Source: Engraulis encrasicolus (Eukaryota > Chordata > Actinopteri > Clupeiformes > Engraulidae). From it: a DNA stretch of 64,000 nt. The notes beneath the pieces are model-generated. The model was not told the origin of the DNA. It searched no databases and was given only the letters and a program-made list of their open reading frames with translations. Both the position numbers and the translations under genes were made by a program. The stretch lies in contig NW_026945764.1 in assembly GCF_034702125.1 (NCBI RefSeq), positions 352,305-416,304 on the forward strand. Reading direction: 5' to 3'. Positions 21,421 through 33,147 of this stretch are shown here, one piece after another. The first letter of the stretch is position 1; the number at the start of each line of letters is the position of its first letter.

Positions 21421-24400
21421 CTGAAGGAGAAACCAACAATCAATGACTATAAGTTCTTGTCTCAAGAATATTGTTGCTGTGAGCTCCAACAATAAGTTTG
21501 TTTTTTTGTTTGTTTTTTAAAGTGAAATACAATACATAGCCAATATTGTGTCACCAATAAACTTACAGTGTCGTGTGTGATTCCTCCACTACTGGCTTCA
21601 GCCTCAGGAGAGCTTCATCAGATCTGATGAACTTCTTCAAGTCAAACACATCCAGATTCTGGTCTGATGTCAGCAGCACAAACACTAGAGCTGACCACTG
21701 GCCAGGTGAGAGTTTGGCCTTTGAAAGTTTTCCTGCACTAAGGAAGCTCTGGATCTGCTCCACTAAGGAGTGGTCATTGAGTTCATTCAGACAGTGGAAG
21801 AGGTTGATCATCTTTTCTGATGAAGGGGCCTCCCTGATTTTGTCCTTAATGTACTTGATTGTTTTATCATTGCCAGCAAGGCCAAGAACTGTCCTGATCT
21901 TGTCCATAAAGCCTCCTTGTCTTCTACTCACCAAACCATGCAGGAGAGTCTGATTTGACTCCAGGGAGAGGCCCAGAAGGAATCGAAGGAAGAGGTCAAA
22001 GCGTCCATCGTCATGGGCCAAAGCTTTGTCCACAGAACTCTTATGCAAGATGATCATGGACTCTGCTTTTTGATGGGCATGTTGTGTGGATATTATGTCA
22101 TTACCTTCATTCGCCATCATCAGAAATGCATACAGAGCGGCAAGATACTCCTGGATACTGAGATGCACAAAGCAGAACACTGTTCCTAGAAAGATGCCTG
22201 ATTCTTCTCGGAAAATCTGGGTGCACATCCCAGAGTACACTGCAGCTTCTTTGACATCAAGACAACACTCTCTGAGGTCTTCTTCATAAAAGATCAGGTT
22301 GCCCTTTTCTAACTGTTGATAGGCAAGCCTGCCAAGATTTAGGATTAGCTTTTGATTCCATTGTGGGTCAAGATCATTCACACTGTCAAATTTAATGCTT
22401 CTCTGTTTAGTTTGGAAAAGGAGAAAATATGTGTACATCTCTGTCAAAGTCTTTGGTATTTGTTTGTGTCCTGTGGAATAAATCATCTGAAGAACCATTG
22501 CAACAATCCAGCAGAACACAGGTATGTGGCACATGATGTGGAGGCTCCTGGATGATTTAATGTGTGAAATGATTTTGCCTGCACACCTTTCATCACTGAT
22601 CCTCTTCCTGAAGTACTCTTCCTTTTGGGAGTCATTGAACCCTTGCACTTCTGTCACCAGGTCAACACACTCAGCAGGGATTGTGCCGGCTGCTGCTGGT
22701 CGAGAGGTTATCCACAGTAGAGCAGAGGGGAACAGATTACCCTTGATGAGATTTGTCAAGATGCCATCCAATGATTTGACAGCTCTCATGTCAGTCAAAC
22801 TCTCATTACACTGAAAGTCAAGTTGAAGTCGACACTCATCCAGACCATCAAGGACAAACAGCACTTTATACTTTTTCTTGCAGACAAATTTGAATTCCTT
22901 TAGCTCTGGAAAGAAGTGATGAAGAACATCCATTAAAGAGTACTCGTTTTCTTTCATGATGTTGAGCTCCCGAAAGCACAGTGGGAGGATGAAATTGATC
23001 TCTTGGTTGTCCTTTCCTTCAGCCCAGTCCAGGACGTACTTTTGCACAGATATAGTTTTGCCAATGCCAGCCACCCCCTTTGTGAGAACTCTTCTGATTG
23101 GTTTGTCATGAATTGATGAAGGCTTGAAGATGTCAACACATTTGATTGGTCTGTCCTGTCCAGCTGGTTTCTTGGATCTGTACTCAATCTGCCTGACCTC
23201 ATGCTCCTCATTGACTTTCCCACTTTCTCCCTCAGTGATGTAGAGATCTGTGTAGATTTTCTCCAGCAGAACAGAACTTCCCTGTTTGGCTATCCCTTCG
23301 AACACACTCTGGTACTTGTTCTTGAGATTTCTTTTTAAATCCTTCTGACAACCCACATTCATCTCATCTATTGTAAAAACAAACAAAGAACACACAAAGA
23401 ATGAAGTATTTCAAACTAGAAAAAAGAATACAAAAGGACATTCAATAAATAAAGAAATAACAATTCATTTGACCTCTCTGTAATGCAATCGCCAGAAAAG
23501 ACAAAATCATTCTTACTGTCATTCAGTTCATCGGCAAGGTCCTGGTGCTCCATCTTACAGAGGAAGTGCAGTGCCATCTGGAGAACTCCTTCTCTGGCAT
23601 CACTCTCTTCCTCTGATTTCATCTCATTGCTTTCTTGGTAGTCTGGACTAAGAATCTGCTTCAATCTCAGCAGCTCCTTCTTTAAAAAGAGGATGATCTT
23701 CTCCTCGAGCACCTAAATTGCATATGGCATTTCAGATGTATTTACTCTTATGATCATGTTATAGGTCTTTCATTGAACAATCTTGCTGCATTTCAGATCA
23801 GTAAAGTCAAAGTCGTTCTGCCAAAGAGTGATTGAGCATCAATGACCTGACTGTGTGACCTGGTTCTGTAACCTGAACAACTTTCCGTTCCCAACATTGC
23901 AACATGTCTCTTTACTCTTCCCAGCCTGATAGTTGTCTGGGTTTCGTCCCAGGGAATAACAATCATCAAATTGCACAGTAAGTAAGGGTTAACGTTCGGC
24001 GAGAAGGTCGCTACCGTGGAATAGCAGCACGACAGAGAGAATCTTTAGACCCCGACGCGGAGCGGAGGGGTCTTGTTCTCTCTGAAGTGCTGCTATTCCA
24101 CAAAGCGACCGACTCGCCGAAAGTTAACCCGCTTATTATATGGATATACTTAAATGATTCACACATGGCGGGGACATTTCTTTAGACCTATTTAATGTTA
24201 AGATTGTTGCTGCGCAAAACAAAACAGTGCCGTTGTGGAACACCGCTAGGCAACAGCTAGGTAGCCAGGACAACAGGTGTTGTCTATCACAGCAGCTGAT
24301 TAGAGTGACAAAAGACCGGACCCCCTGCGGAGTGATATGAAACATTCGCTTTAGCCACTGACTTGTATACAAGCCAGTGGCTTTAGCAGTGAACGTCTTA

Positions 24401-27400
24401 TTGCCATTGACAGCGGTAGCCAGGACAACGGGTGCTGTCTATCACAGCAGCTGATTAGAGTCTTGTTGAAAAGTCGCTTTAGCAGTGAAAAGTCTTGTTG
24501 CCATTGACAGCGGTATGTTATAGACCAACCCGTCCGTTATCGAAAAATAACAGACGTCCGAACGTTGGGGAGCCCCGTTGAAATGAATGGAGCATTCGAC
24601 AGATGACGTCACAACCATATAATAACTACAGAATAATTAACCTTTGGACAAGTTAATACCTCGCATTCCACATTATTATTAGCCTAGAAATCTAGACGCC
24701 CCTAGTGGCCCGGCACAGCTTTGCTGTAGGGGTTTTTGGCGCGGCCAGGCTACATTATTATGCGAATTACATTCCCCCAAATAATCAATATGTATGACAG
24801 TCATCATAATTTTCAAGTCATCAGCCATTACAGTACAATTAAAACGTCTTTGAAAGAACCTTCCAATGATAACAGTATTTTTTAAAATAATAAAAAAAAT
24901 TAAAATGCCCAAAATGCTCCGTTCCAAATTAATACGCTAAACAGTTTTGCAGTGTTGTAATCCAAATTTCTTTCTTTTTTCCCCATTTACATCAATACCG
25001 TTGGCATTTGGTACCTTCTAAATTACTTTTCAATGTTCACAACTTGGTTATAAGCTGTAACAGGAATGCTGCATTTAACATTGAAGTCAGTGGCAGGGCA
25101 TTGCGTGGGAGTTATGGAAGCCCAGATATCCTTGCTGCATCAAGGATATGTGGGCTTCCATGCCATTGAATTCATCTGCGTAATAATGTGGAATGCGGTG
25201 TAAATGCTAAGTACATATCATAGCAATATTTCAAATTATGGAGAAGTTTTCTCAGACTAAACAGTGTGCCCATATTTTCTGATATTTCAAATTAACACAT
25301 CCATTCCTGTAATAGTCAGCACGTATCTTTTGTTATATTGTTCCATACAAACCACTGTTGATTAAGTTTTAAGTTCAGTTGGTCAATGCAATTTTGAAAA
25401 CATTAGCATGAATATTGAATAAAAACCTGTATACGAGTTTACTACCCAGAATTCCTTACCTCAAAAATATGAGGTAAATCCTGCTGCTTGTCCTGACCAC
25501 TGGTGTCTTGTTTACAGCTCCTCTCTTGCTCTCTGGTGATAAAGGATGAAATACAAGCTGTTAAAATTGTAACCTGCCGCACAACTGTCACACTGTGATC
25601 TCTTTCACCATCACTATGACAAATTAACAATGGTATTTGTTTTTTTTTTTACCAAGACTTGAGAATTTGAACATCAGCTTTTTTACGCTACACTCACTTC
25701 ATCTGAAATACAGTAAGGTATAAGATTCCCAGTGTTGCCTGTAAATGGGAAGTGACCTGGGTAATGGGGATGATTGGAAAGATGGCTGTAGAGTTAGTTA
25801 TATCTGTCTCTATAATACTATGTATCTCATATCACCCCTGTTATTTTACATCAAATTGGCAAGTCATTCTCATTTTTAGTTCACACCAGACATATCACTA
25901 GATTGTGATGGCGTATTCAGACGCAGTCATGCACAACACAATAATTCTGCTTAGGAAATTCAAACCAGAATGCATGGAAATAGCAAAGTGTTCATGCACT
26001 TTGTGTCACAATCGAGTCCATGGTCTGGGGTCTTACACACTAGGGTGGTAAAGCGTTGCGGAACGGCCACGATTTTTACCGCCGTCTGTGAAAATACTTT
26101 GACACATATCTGTCCTTACACACCAACCGGCGGTAGTCGGGCGTCAGCGGCGCAGGAGCCGGCTCCGTGCAGCATTTGGAAAATAAAACTCGAGCGTATT
26201 TTTCACGCCGGCGACCGCCGGTGTCTCATTCAAATGAATGCCAAAGTAGCACGCTAGCTTTGGCTGTGCGGGGGTTTTGAACAGGACTGGCCGCGCACGC
26301 CGACGCTGAGAGACAGAGAGAAACACACTGGCCGAAACTAAGCAGAAAGACTGAGTTCGTTCCGCGGCCGTTCCGCGGCCGTTCCGTTCGGCTTTGGTAT
26401 GTTTGACCCCTCAGCCTACAGCCAATTATGCCAGTTGTATTCCAACAAACTGCATGCATCCATTGGTCAAGTAATATGTCATCCTCTTTCTACCCCTCCC
26501 CGCTGTCAGAGTGGTTACCTACTTTCAGGGTTGTACCCGAACGCGTTCGCGTTCATATTTTGAGGGAACGTGAACTGAACGTAGAGTATTTACAAGATGA
26601 ACGAACTATGAACGCGTTCATTCTGGAGCCCGTGAACGACACGTTCATTCCATAGTTACCAGATTTCATTAATATTCCTGCAGAAACCGCGACTAAACAC
26701 AGTGTCAGAGAGTCTAGGAGTAGGCCTCGGTCTTACCCATTCTCTCTGACATCGTTTCAGACTGTCTTTCGTCTCGTGCAAAGAGGCAGGACCAAGCAAA
26801 CAGCAGGCATACTTAAAATCAGAGCGGCCAGCAACCAACCAGCAGTGTTATAGGCTACAGCGAGTTTTCTGACTTCCCGGTGACTTTTTACATAAACGCT
26901 TCTAACGACCGTCTTCTGGGCGTTTGGAATAAGTGTGGAGTGCTCTCACTTCACTATTTAAGTTAAAATGTGCCACGCAGCAGCACCAACAACAAGAGAA
27001 AGCTGTCTGCTGGCACGTTGCAGGATGGCAAATTTTGGGTATGAGACAGAGAACAACAGTGCTGGAAAATGTTACAGAATCCACACGCCCATGTTATGCC
27101 CAGTCTAATGATAAACCACTCCTCTTAATGCAAAACAAAAATGCAGTAGCCTAATATTCAACAACTAATTAAATATAGGCTTTGTCAATTACACTATTAT
27201 ATATGCTAACTTGGAGGTAGGCTTGTGTTGCCAGACTCAGGCTGAAATTACAGGAGAGCGTACATCTCAATCATTTAACTCAAGGGGAGGTCTAAAATAA
27301 ACTAATTTCCATAACTGATGCGGTTCCGAAATTCTGATAAATGGTGCATGATAAGATATTCATGCATTTTGTAGAAATAAAAAACAAATTACTGTCCCTG

Positions 27401-30400
27401 ACTATTATGTGTTTTACAAACCCTTGGTCAGAAGGAGGCTCTGCTTCTTTGAAGTCAGGTGGGTGGACCTTGGACCAGTCACTCCTCATGGACACACAGC
27501 TCTGTGTAGGAGACCCTGGTCTCTTCTCCATGGTACTAAGAGACAGATGGAACAAGGACAGACTCACAGTTCGGTATGCTGGTGGGCTCACAAACACAAA
27601 CATCATTGACTGTCACACACTGTCCATTTCTCAATGTCAAGTGTTTTAGCCTTGCTAGGACGAGTAACGCCCAGTTTTCGGGGGTTTCATATCATCACAA
27701 CTCGCTTTTTTAGGTGTGAGAAAGCCATGCATGTTTAAGCACAATATAGTATGGCATGTTGTTGTAAGATGTGAATAGCTTCAAATAACTCAACACAACT
27801 TGGTCATTGTTTGTTCTCATTGAGTTTCACAGCTTTTGGCTACGTAAAATGTGAGAACTCTGATGAATTGATATCAACATTCTCGTAGTTTTGTTGTGCT
27901 TTTCAAATATCCCCACAAGATACAGTGAGTCCAATATGTATTTGATCCCTTGCTGATTTTGTTGGTTTGCCTACTAAAAAATACATAATCAGTCAATAAA
28001 TGTTATGATAATATGTATTCTAATATGGAGAGACAGAATATCAAAAAGAAAATCCAGAAATTAACTGAAGAGAATATATATTAATTTATTTCCATTTCAT
28101 CGAGCAAAATAAGTATTTGATCCCCTGCCAACTGATTACAGTTCCGGGCCCACAGACCAGATGGGCACTTCCAATCAACTTGTCATCTGAATTAAAGACA
28201 CCTGTACATACTAACATGCATAAAAGACACATTGAATCAGCAGAATCAGTCCATAGTATGAGTGAATCAGTCACACTCCAACCTCACCAGCATGGGAAAG
28301 ACCAAAGAGTGGTCAAATGATATCAGGGACACGATTTTAGACCTGAACAAAGATTAAATGGGCTGCAAAGCCACAAGAAAGAGACTGAGTATTAATGACC
28401 CAGCTGTTGATGCATTTCTTACAAAATGTGAGGAATACAAATGACTATCCATCAGCCTGTCTGGGGTTCTATACAAGATTTGACCTTTTGTAGGGATTTG
28501 ATAATCATGAGAACAGAAAGAAATCACCCTAGAGCTGTACAGGATGAACTAGGCAATGACATCAAAGCTACTGGGACCAAAATCACTGAGAAAACTACTG
28601 GTAGCACTTAATGCCACAGAGGTTTAAAATCCTGTAGTGCACACATGGTACCTCTACTTCAGAAGGAACCTGTGCAGTCCCACTTGAGGTTTGCCGACGG
28701 ACATCAGACTGGTTTAGGATATGATAAGGAGGTGCTGTAGTCAGATGAAACCAAAATCAAGCTGTTTGGCATTATCACAATTCAATGTGTTTTGAGAAAG
28801 AGTACTGCTGTCTACGATCCCAAGAACACCCTCCTCACCATCATGCATGAAAGTGGTATCATTATGGTTTGAGGGTGTTTGTCTGGCCAAGGCACAGGAC
28901 AACTTCACAACGTCAACGAATGGATGGAGGGAGACATGTAATGTGCAATCCCGAGTGCAAACGCCCGTCCCTCCACCACTACACTGAAGGGTGGGCCATT
29001 TTTGGATCTCCCAACATGACAATAATACACAACATACAGTCAAAGCAACGAAGGAGTGGCTCAATAAGAAGCATATTAAAGTCGTGAAGTGGCCTAGACA
29101 GTCTCCAAATATTAACCCTATGGAGAGAACTGAACCTCCCATTTGCCAAGCTACAGCCACAAACTATTAATGTTTTAGAGATAATGTGCAAAGAAAAATG
29201 GGCAAAAATATTTTCTACTATATGCACAGACATTGTCATCAACTAAAAGAAACATCTGACCTCAGTGCTAGACAACCAGGACTTTGCCACAAAGCACTTT
29301 ATCTTCTTTAGCTAGAGGGGTCAAATACTTATTTGCCTAAATTAAATACAAATAAATTAAAATATATTATTTTAAGTTATTCTCTGGAATTTCTTTTTGA
29401 TATTCTGTCTCTCCATGTTTGAATACATATTATCATAAAATTCTAGACTGATCATGTCTTTATTAGTGAGCAAACCAGCAAAATCAGCAAGGGATCAAAT
29501 ACAAACCCCAACTCCGATGAAGTTGGGACGTTTGGTAAACAGTGAATAAAATCAAAATGCTATCATTTTCAAAACATTCAATCTATTCATTAGATGGAGA
29601 ATAGTGAAAAGACAACATATTAAGTGTTAAAACTGAGAAAAGATATTGTTTTGGGGGACATATGTACTCATTTCTAATTTGATAAATCCAACACGTCTCA
29701 AAAGAGTTGGGACGGGGACAATAAATGGCAGCAAATGTCGAGGAAGACTAAAAACAAAACAAAAGACAACACTTAACAGTTAAATACATTAACCGATGAG
29801 ATGATTTTATATAAAAAACAGTGTTAATTCCTATCTTGGACATGATTTCACCAGCTTAAATGGTGGGTGTATTCCTTGTCATGTTTTGCAATGTTTTCCT
29901 TTCTGTAGTGCTTACAGTGTGACAGGTCTTGACCAAAAACCCACCATTTTATCACCTGCTGGTCCTTATGATGGAGCCAAACTGTTAAAACATAGTAGAG
30001 AATGCAATTTGACCTTACTATGTGGCAGTAATCGAAGATCTCCCTTCAAAATATAATGCATGAGTGGCTTTTCATGCTGTTTAAAACCCATTTATACCAT
30101 TCAGCACTGTATTTAACTCTACAGATGAGTGAGAACATCTTAACCAATGCACTACTGCACCCGCATGCCATCATGGAGGCTGACTTTTGAAGCTAGCACT
30201 AACACAAGTTGGATGGTCCATTTTTACTGTAGCACAGGATGTGCAATGCTCTATTATTGTCAAAAAGAATGGACTTCTACAACTTCTGCTGACTTCTGTA
30301 AGCAAAGGACAGTTTCCCATGTCTTCTGGGTCTATTTCAAGTGAGCTCAGGTGCTTAGGAGAATGTTACACCCCTGTATCATTTTCATGCATTAAGCATT

Positions 30401-31530
30401 CTTAATATGGTAAATTTTCAATAGCTCTAGCACTCCAGGAATTAGAGTGAGACTACAGCCAATATATATTTCATGATGTCATGAACCTGTACAATGATTT
30501 TATTAACAAAAATATGTCTTATATACACTCAATCGTGGTAAATCAAAGGGAATTCAAAAATGTATGTAATAACTACGGTAATTATTCCCTTTGCATCTTT
30601 AATTCTGAGTGACTCAGCCTCTCTGTGATGATCTTATACCTGGACACCTATATTGTCCGTCAGTACAATTCATTTTGAAATGTTCTTCTTTGTTGTTTTA
30701 TCTTATTTGGATGTTTACTAAATTTCACTGATCCCCGTCCCAACTCTTTTGAGACGTGTTGGATTTATCAAATTAGAAATGAGTACATATGTCCCCCAAT
30801 ACAATATTTTTTCTCGGTTTTAACACTTAATATGTTGTCTTTTCACTATTCTCCATCTAATGAATAGATTGAATGTTTTGAAAATGATAGCATTTAGATT
30901 TTATTCACTGTTTACCAAACGTCCCAACTTCATCGGAGTTGGGGTTTGTACATATTGGACTCACTGTAAATACAGCCAAGTCAGGTGTGTAACCCTTGGA
31001 CCTGTCACTTCTCATGGACACACAGCTCCCTGTAGGAGACCCTGGTCTCTTCTCCATGACACTGAAGGACAAAATGAACATGAACACACTGTATGCTGGT
31101 AGGGTCACAAACAAACAGAAATCACCCATATTGACTTTCACAGTTTGTCCTGTTAGAAGTACATTTACTTGAAGGAGGTGCTTGACAAACCTTGTTTCAG
31201 GGGGAGGTGGTGCCTCTTTGAAGTTGGGTGGTTCGTCCTTTGACCAGTCACTCCTCATAGACACACAGCTCTGTGTAGGAGACCCTGGTCTCTTGTCCAT
31301 CTGACTAAAGGACAAAAGTAACACAGGCAACCTCACAGTATGCTGGTAGGCTCACAAACACCAACATTGTCACAGACTGTTCTGGTAGAAGTACTTGAAG
31401 GAGGTGCTTGACAAACCTTGTTTCAGGGGAAGGGGCTGCCTCTTTGAAGTTGGGCGGGTCACCCTTTGACCTGTCACTCCTCATAGACACACAGCTCTGT
31501 GTAGGAGACCCTGGTCTCTTGTCCATGGCA
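21247..31530 (-). CDS. NLRC3-like NOD-like receptor gene (multi-exon model)
   Basis: This is the one well-supported host gene. Family knowledge: such proteins are cytosolic receptors whose NACHT ATPase and LRRs sense danger signals. Exons, 5' to 3' on the minus strand: 31417-31530, 31191-31304, 27422-27535 (114-base repeats), 25460-25532 (linker), 23517-23712, 21567-23367 (FISNA-NACHT) and 21247-21420 (LRR). Junction phases are 2, 2, 2, 0, 1 and 2 and agree on both sides of every intron. No initiator exon, CARD, pyrin or B30.2 domain was found. The 5' end, and the 3' end beyond the LRR exon, are unresolved. Transposons fill the introns. Exon order is inferred from sequence only; transcript data would settle it. 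Confidence 0.8.
21567..23367 (-). CDS. FISNA-NACHT exon of the NLRC3-like gene
   Basis: A single 1,801-base exon open throughout. The FISNA segment lies at about exon residues 4-70 ([26 protein letters not shown]). NACHT: Walker A GVAGIGKT at 23054-23077; Walker [10 protein letters not shown] at 22835-22861; a TSRP sensor-type motif; winged-helix and NLRC4-helical-type regions with [16 protein letters not shown]. The last part ([20 protein letters not shown]) is the usual helical linker before the LRRs. The acceptor is TTTTTACAATAG and the donor is CT/GTAAGT. Key nucleotide-binding residues are intact and no frameshift is present, so this exon could encode a functional domain. An upstream in-frame Met lies in the intron and is not a good start. 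Confidence 0.95.
23517..23712 (-). CDS. Helical exon before FISNA of the NLRC3-like gene
   Basis: A 196-base exon after TTTAG/GTG and before A/GTAAGA. The frame starts Val-Leu-Glu-Glu-Lys-Ile-Ile and contains [18 protein letters not shown], an acidic Ser-Glu-Glu-Glu-Ser-Asp stretch, and [17 protein letters not shown]. This matches the conserved segment that precedes FISNA in fish NLRC3-like proteins. It enters in phase 0 and leaves in phase 1, fitting the exons on each side. Confidence 0.92.
23986..24130. repeat. 145-bp hairpin element with GC-rich loop
   Basis: GGGTTAACGTTCGGCGAG on the left pairs with CTCGCCGAAAGTTAACCC on the right, and TGGAATAGCAGCAC with GTGCTGCTATTCCA. The middle is GACCCCGACGCGGAGCGGAG. 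It is followed by CGCTTATTATATGG. The layout parallels the 147-bp hairpin at 49.3 kb. It lies just upstream of the 23.5-kb NLR exon, in an intron. Confidence 0.88.
24136..24656. other. Intronic sequence, no gene seen
   Basis: It includes two imperfect copies (24255-24310 and 24410-24465) of a block with GGTAGCCAGGACAAC and CTGTCTATCACAGCAGCTGA. A palindromic fragment near 24520-24560 (CGTCCGTTATCG...) may be the edge of a MITE. Confidence 0.4.
24657..25202. mobile_element. MITE with GCATTCCACATTATTA ends
   Basis: CGCATTCCACATTATTA on the left is mirrored by TAATAATGTGGAATGCGG on the right. A roughly 80-base insertion with TAGCCT/AGGCTA ends (about 24678-24757) appears nested near the left end. 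No open frame is of interest. Confidence 0.65.
25460..25532 (-). CDS. 73-base linker exon of the NLRC3-like gene
   Basis: The acceptor TTTATCACCAG and the donor TTTTTGAG/GTAAGG bracket one base plus 24 codons ending Asp-Leu-Pro-His-Ile-Phe-Glu. Entry in phase 2 fits the AG/ or GG/ ends of the 114-base exons, and exit in phase 0 fits the Val-Leu-Glu-Glu-Lys exon. The position corresponds to the segment ending Ser-Ile-Phe-Arg before Leu-Leu-Glu-Glu-Lys in related fish proteins. Confidence 0.8.
26027..26410. mobile_element. Likely GC-rich MITE with GGGGTC ends
   Basis: GGGGTCTTACACACTAGG on the left and GGTATGTTTGACCCC on the right are imperfect inverted ends. The body is unusually CpG-rich compared with the surrounding intron (GCGTTGCGGAACGGCC, CCGCGGCCGTTCCG). 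Confidence 0.5.
26525..26665. mobile_element. Repeat fragment with GAACGCGTTC motifs
   Basis: It starts CAGGGTTGTACCCGAACG and contains the palindrome GAACGCGTTC several times, with TGAACG variants. It resembles the end of a hAT-type element; the partner end is not identified. Confidence 0.35.
27422..27535 (-). CDS. 114-base N-terminal repeat exon (copy A)
   Basis: After a GTCTCTTAG acceptor the frame reads [10 protein letters not shown], then [11 protein letters not shown] and a Pro/Glu-rich end, with a G/GTTTGT donor. Phase is 2 on both sides, so copies can be added or lost without changing frame. The SCVSM-SD core is a hallmark of fish NLRC3-like N-termini; its function is not established. 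The GTTTGT donor is weak but conserved among copies. Confidence 0.85.
28291..29340 (+). pseudogene. Tc1 transposase pseudogene
   Basis: It starts [10 protein letters not shown], the usual helix-turn-helix start of Tc1-like transposases in fish. Later blocks are recognisable in shifted frames (catalytic-domain remnants around 28735-28900; a Trp-Pro-x-Gln-Ser-Pro-x-x-Asn-Pro motif near 29090). Many stops and frameshifts make it inactive. Confidence 0.8.
29502..30948. mobile_element. 1.45-kb mariner-type element with about 230-bp inverted ends
   Basis: CAAACCCCAACTCCGATGAA is mirrored by TTCATCGGAGTTGGGGTTTG, with TA on both sides (29500-29501, 30949-30950). Similarity between the arms continues to CCAACACGTCTCAAAAGAGT and its complement. 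No transposase frame is visible, so it is non-autonomous. Confidence 0.88.
30985..31060 (-). pseudogene. Degenerate N-terminal repeat exon (copy B)
   Basis: It begins like the other 114-base exons after CCTTCAG ([10 protein letters not shown], then [11 protein letters not shown]), but after Pro-Asp-Leu it departs from the family and has no GTTTGT donor. The sequence then runs into flanking DNA where the Tc1 element inserted. The 62.8-kb relative lacks the Tc1, so the loss probably predates it. Confidence 0.7.
31191..31304 (-). CDS. 114-base N-terminal repeat exon (copy C)
   Basis: Acceptor GTCCTTTAG, one base, then [10 protein letters not shown], [17 protein letters not shown], ending Pro-Glu-Thr-Arg at an AG/GTTTGT donor. 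Phase 2-2. No stop or frameshift. A second possible donor (CAA/GTAAAT, 31170) would change the phase and is less consistent with the neighbouring exons. Confidence 0.85.
31417..31530 (-). CDS. 114-base N-terminal repeat exon (copy D)
   Basis: Acceptor ATGCCTTAG, then [10 protein letters not shown], [17 protein letters not shown] and an AG/GTTTGT donor. It is nearly identical to copy C, including intron flanks (CTTGAAGGAGGTGCTTGACA), which points to recent duplication of a roughly 230-base exon-plus-intron unit. Confidence 0.85.
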
Positions 31531-32197
31531 CTAAGGCATGTTGGTAGGTCCACAAACAAATACACAAGTCAGTCACATCCACTATTAACCACTTGAAGTA
31601 AATTTGCTTAAAAAACAATTGAAGTATGCTTGAGACAACAAAAAGTCACATGAAAAAAAGTATTTTTAGGCCTTGATTTTGTCCTCGGCACTGTAGCCTC
31701 TTTGCGCAGATGGGCCCACTCAATTATAGCTGAAAAGACTAGAGCTGGGCAATATGACGATATATGTCGTTATCGTGATACATTTTTTTTAATATCGTGC
31801 CCTTTCCCCTCTATCTTTTATATCGTGATAAACTAATTTTATGAATTTTAAACTATTTAATATCCTTTAATTACATTTCATGTCACTATACAGTACATGC
31901 TCCAAGTTCATATAAATATAAAAATAAGACAAGTGGTTTTGCAACACGACAAAATAAAGAGAATAATTGAAAACATACATAATTGTGCTATATCGTGATA
32001 TATACAGTGGTGCTCATATGTTTACATACCCCAGCAGAATAAACGCTTTCTCTGCGATTTCTCACAAAATATGAAGGATTACACAAAACCTTTTTTTCAC
32101 TCATGGCTAGTGACTGGCTTAAGATATTTATTAGCAATATTCTGTGTTTACTCTTTCAAAAGCATGATCACAACCCAAACTACCCAAATGACCCTGT

Positions 32198-32446
32198 TCA
32201 AAAGTTTACATACCCTAGTTTCTGATGCTGAATATGGCCCTGTTTAACATCAGGGACCGCTCTAAATTGTTTGTGGTAGTTGTGGATAAGGCTCTTAATG
32301 TTCTCAGATGACAAAACAGCACATTCTTCCTGGCAGAATGGTTGCTTCCTATAATATCTTTGGGTGTCTTGCTGGAACCTCACATTTGAGGTTTCCCCTG
32401 AGTGGCTCAATGATGTTGAGATCAGGAGAGTGAGATGGTCGCTCAA
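32198..32446 (-). pseudogene. Tc1 transposase C-terminal fragment, left arm
   Basis: A decayed C-terminal portion, including a run from Gln-Asp-Thr-Gln to SSENIKSLIHNYHKQFRAV, read towards the left end. Nearly the same peptide is encoded in mirror orientation at 33148-33381. Confidence 0.6.
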
Positions 32447-33147
32447 AAACCTTCATTTTATTCTTTCTGAAGCTAATGACGGGTTGATTTGGCTTTCTGT
32501 GTCGAAATATTGTCATGTTGGCACCGTTGGAATTTCAATTCAGAAATGCAATATGAGGAGTTTGGTTGGAATCAAGCCAATGGGCAAGGGAATCATTGCA
32601 TTGCAATGATCATTGCAAGGGAAATTGTTCAGGAGGCATAGGACAACCAAAAAATAACTTCAGGTGAAATATAGGACAACATAAAAAAATGTTGGCACTT
32701 GAGGAAAGATGGGCTGTTGGGGGTTGCCAGGAGAAAGCCATGTTATTTTGCATATGATACACCAAATAGCACAGTGAGAAGCATCAAAATGCCTGTGACA
32801 AAGTCATTTGGAAAAATGAGATCAATATGGAGCTTTTTTAGGCCACTATTAACAGTACCATTTGGAGAACAGTCAATGGAGCCTATGATGAAAGTTACAC
32901 CATACCCTTCTGTGAAACATGGTCATGGACCACTGATTTCATGGGGACATTTGAGTTACAAATGCATTATACTTTTGATCCATACTCGCAGAATGATGAA
33001 TACATTGCCCTGTGAAAAATACTGGAGGAAACTTGACACACATCAGCCTTGAAACTGCACATGGTCCATTGTTTGGACATGCCAACATGACAATATTTCA
33101 ACACAGAAAGCCAAATCAACCCGTCACTAGCTTCACAAAAGAATAAA

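Larger units (their letters stand above)
27923..30966 (+). mobile_element. Tc1-like element carrying a nested mariner-type element
   Basis: Left end CAGTGAGTCCAATATGTATT; right end ACATATTGGACTCACTG; TA flanks both sides (27921-27922, 30967-30968). Without the nested insertion it is about 1.6 kb, the normal Tc1 size. The right inverted repeat is cut by the element at 29502-30948. It inserted beside a degenerate N-terminal NLR exon. Confidence 0.88.

Noticed and set aside
23368..23395. Start codon for the NACHT exon at the upstream in-frame Met
   Set aside because: A good acceptor (TTTTTACAATAG) lies just downstream, and the preceding exon supplies conserved family sequence, so this Met is intronic.
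31168..31190. Alternative donor CAA/GTAAAT for N-terminal exon C
   Set aside because: A better consensus than GTTTGT, but it gives phase 0, incompatible with the next 114-base exon. It would fit only a direct splice to the 23.7-kb exon, so it is kept as a remote alternative.
21247..31530. A B30.2 domain or CARD/pyrin domain for the NLR gene
   Set aside because: I looked on the minus strand for the characteristic motifs and found none within the window.
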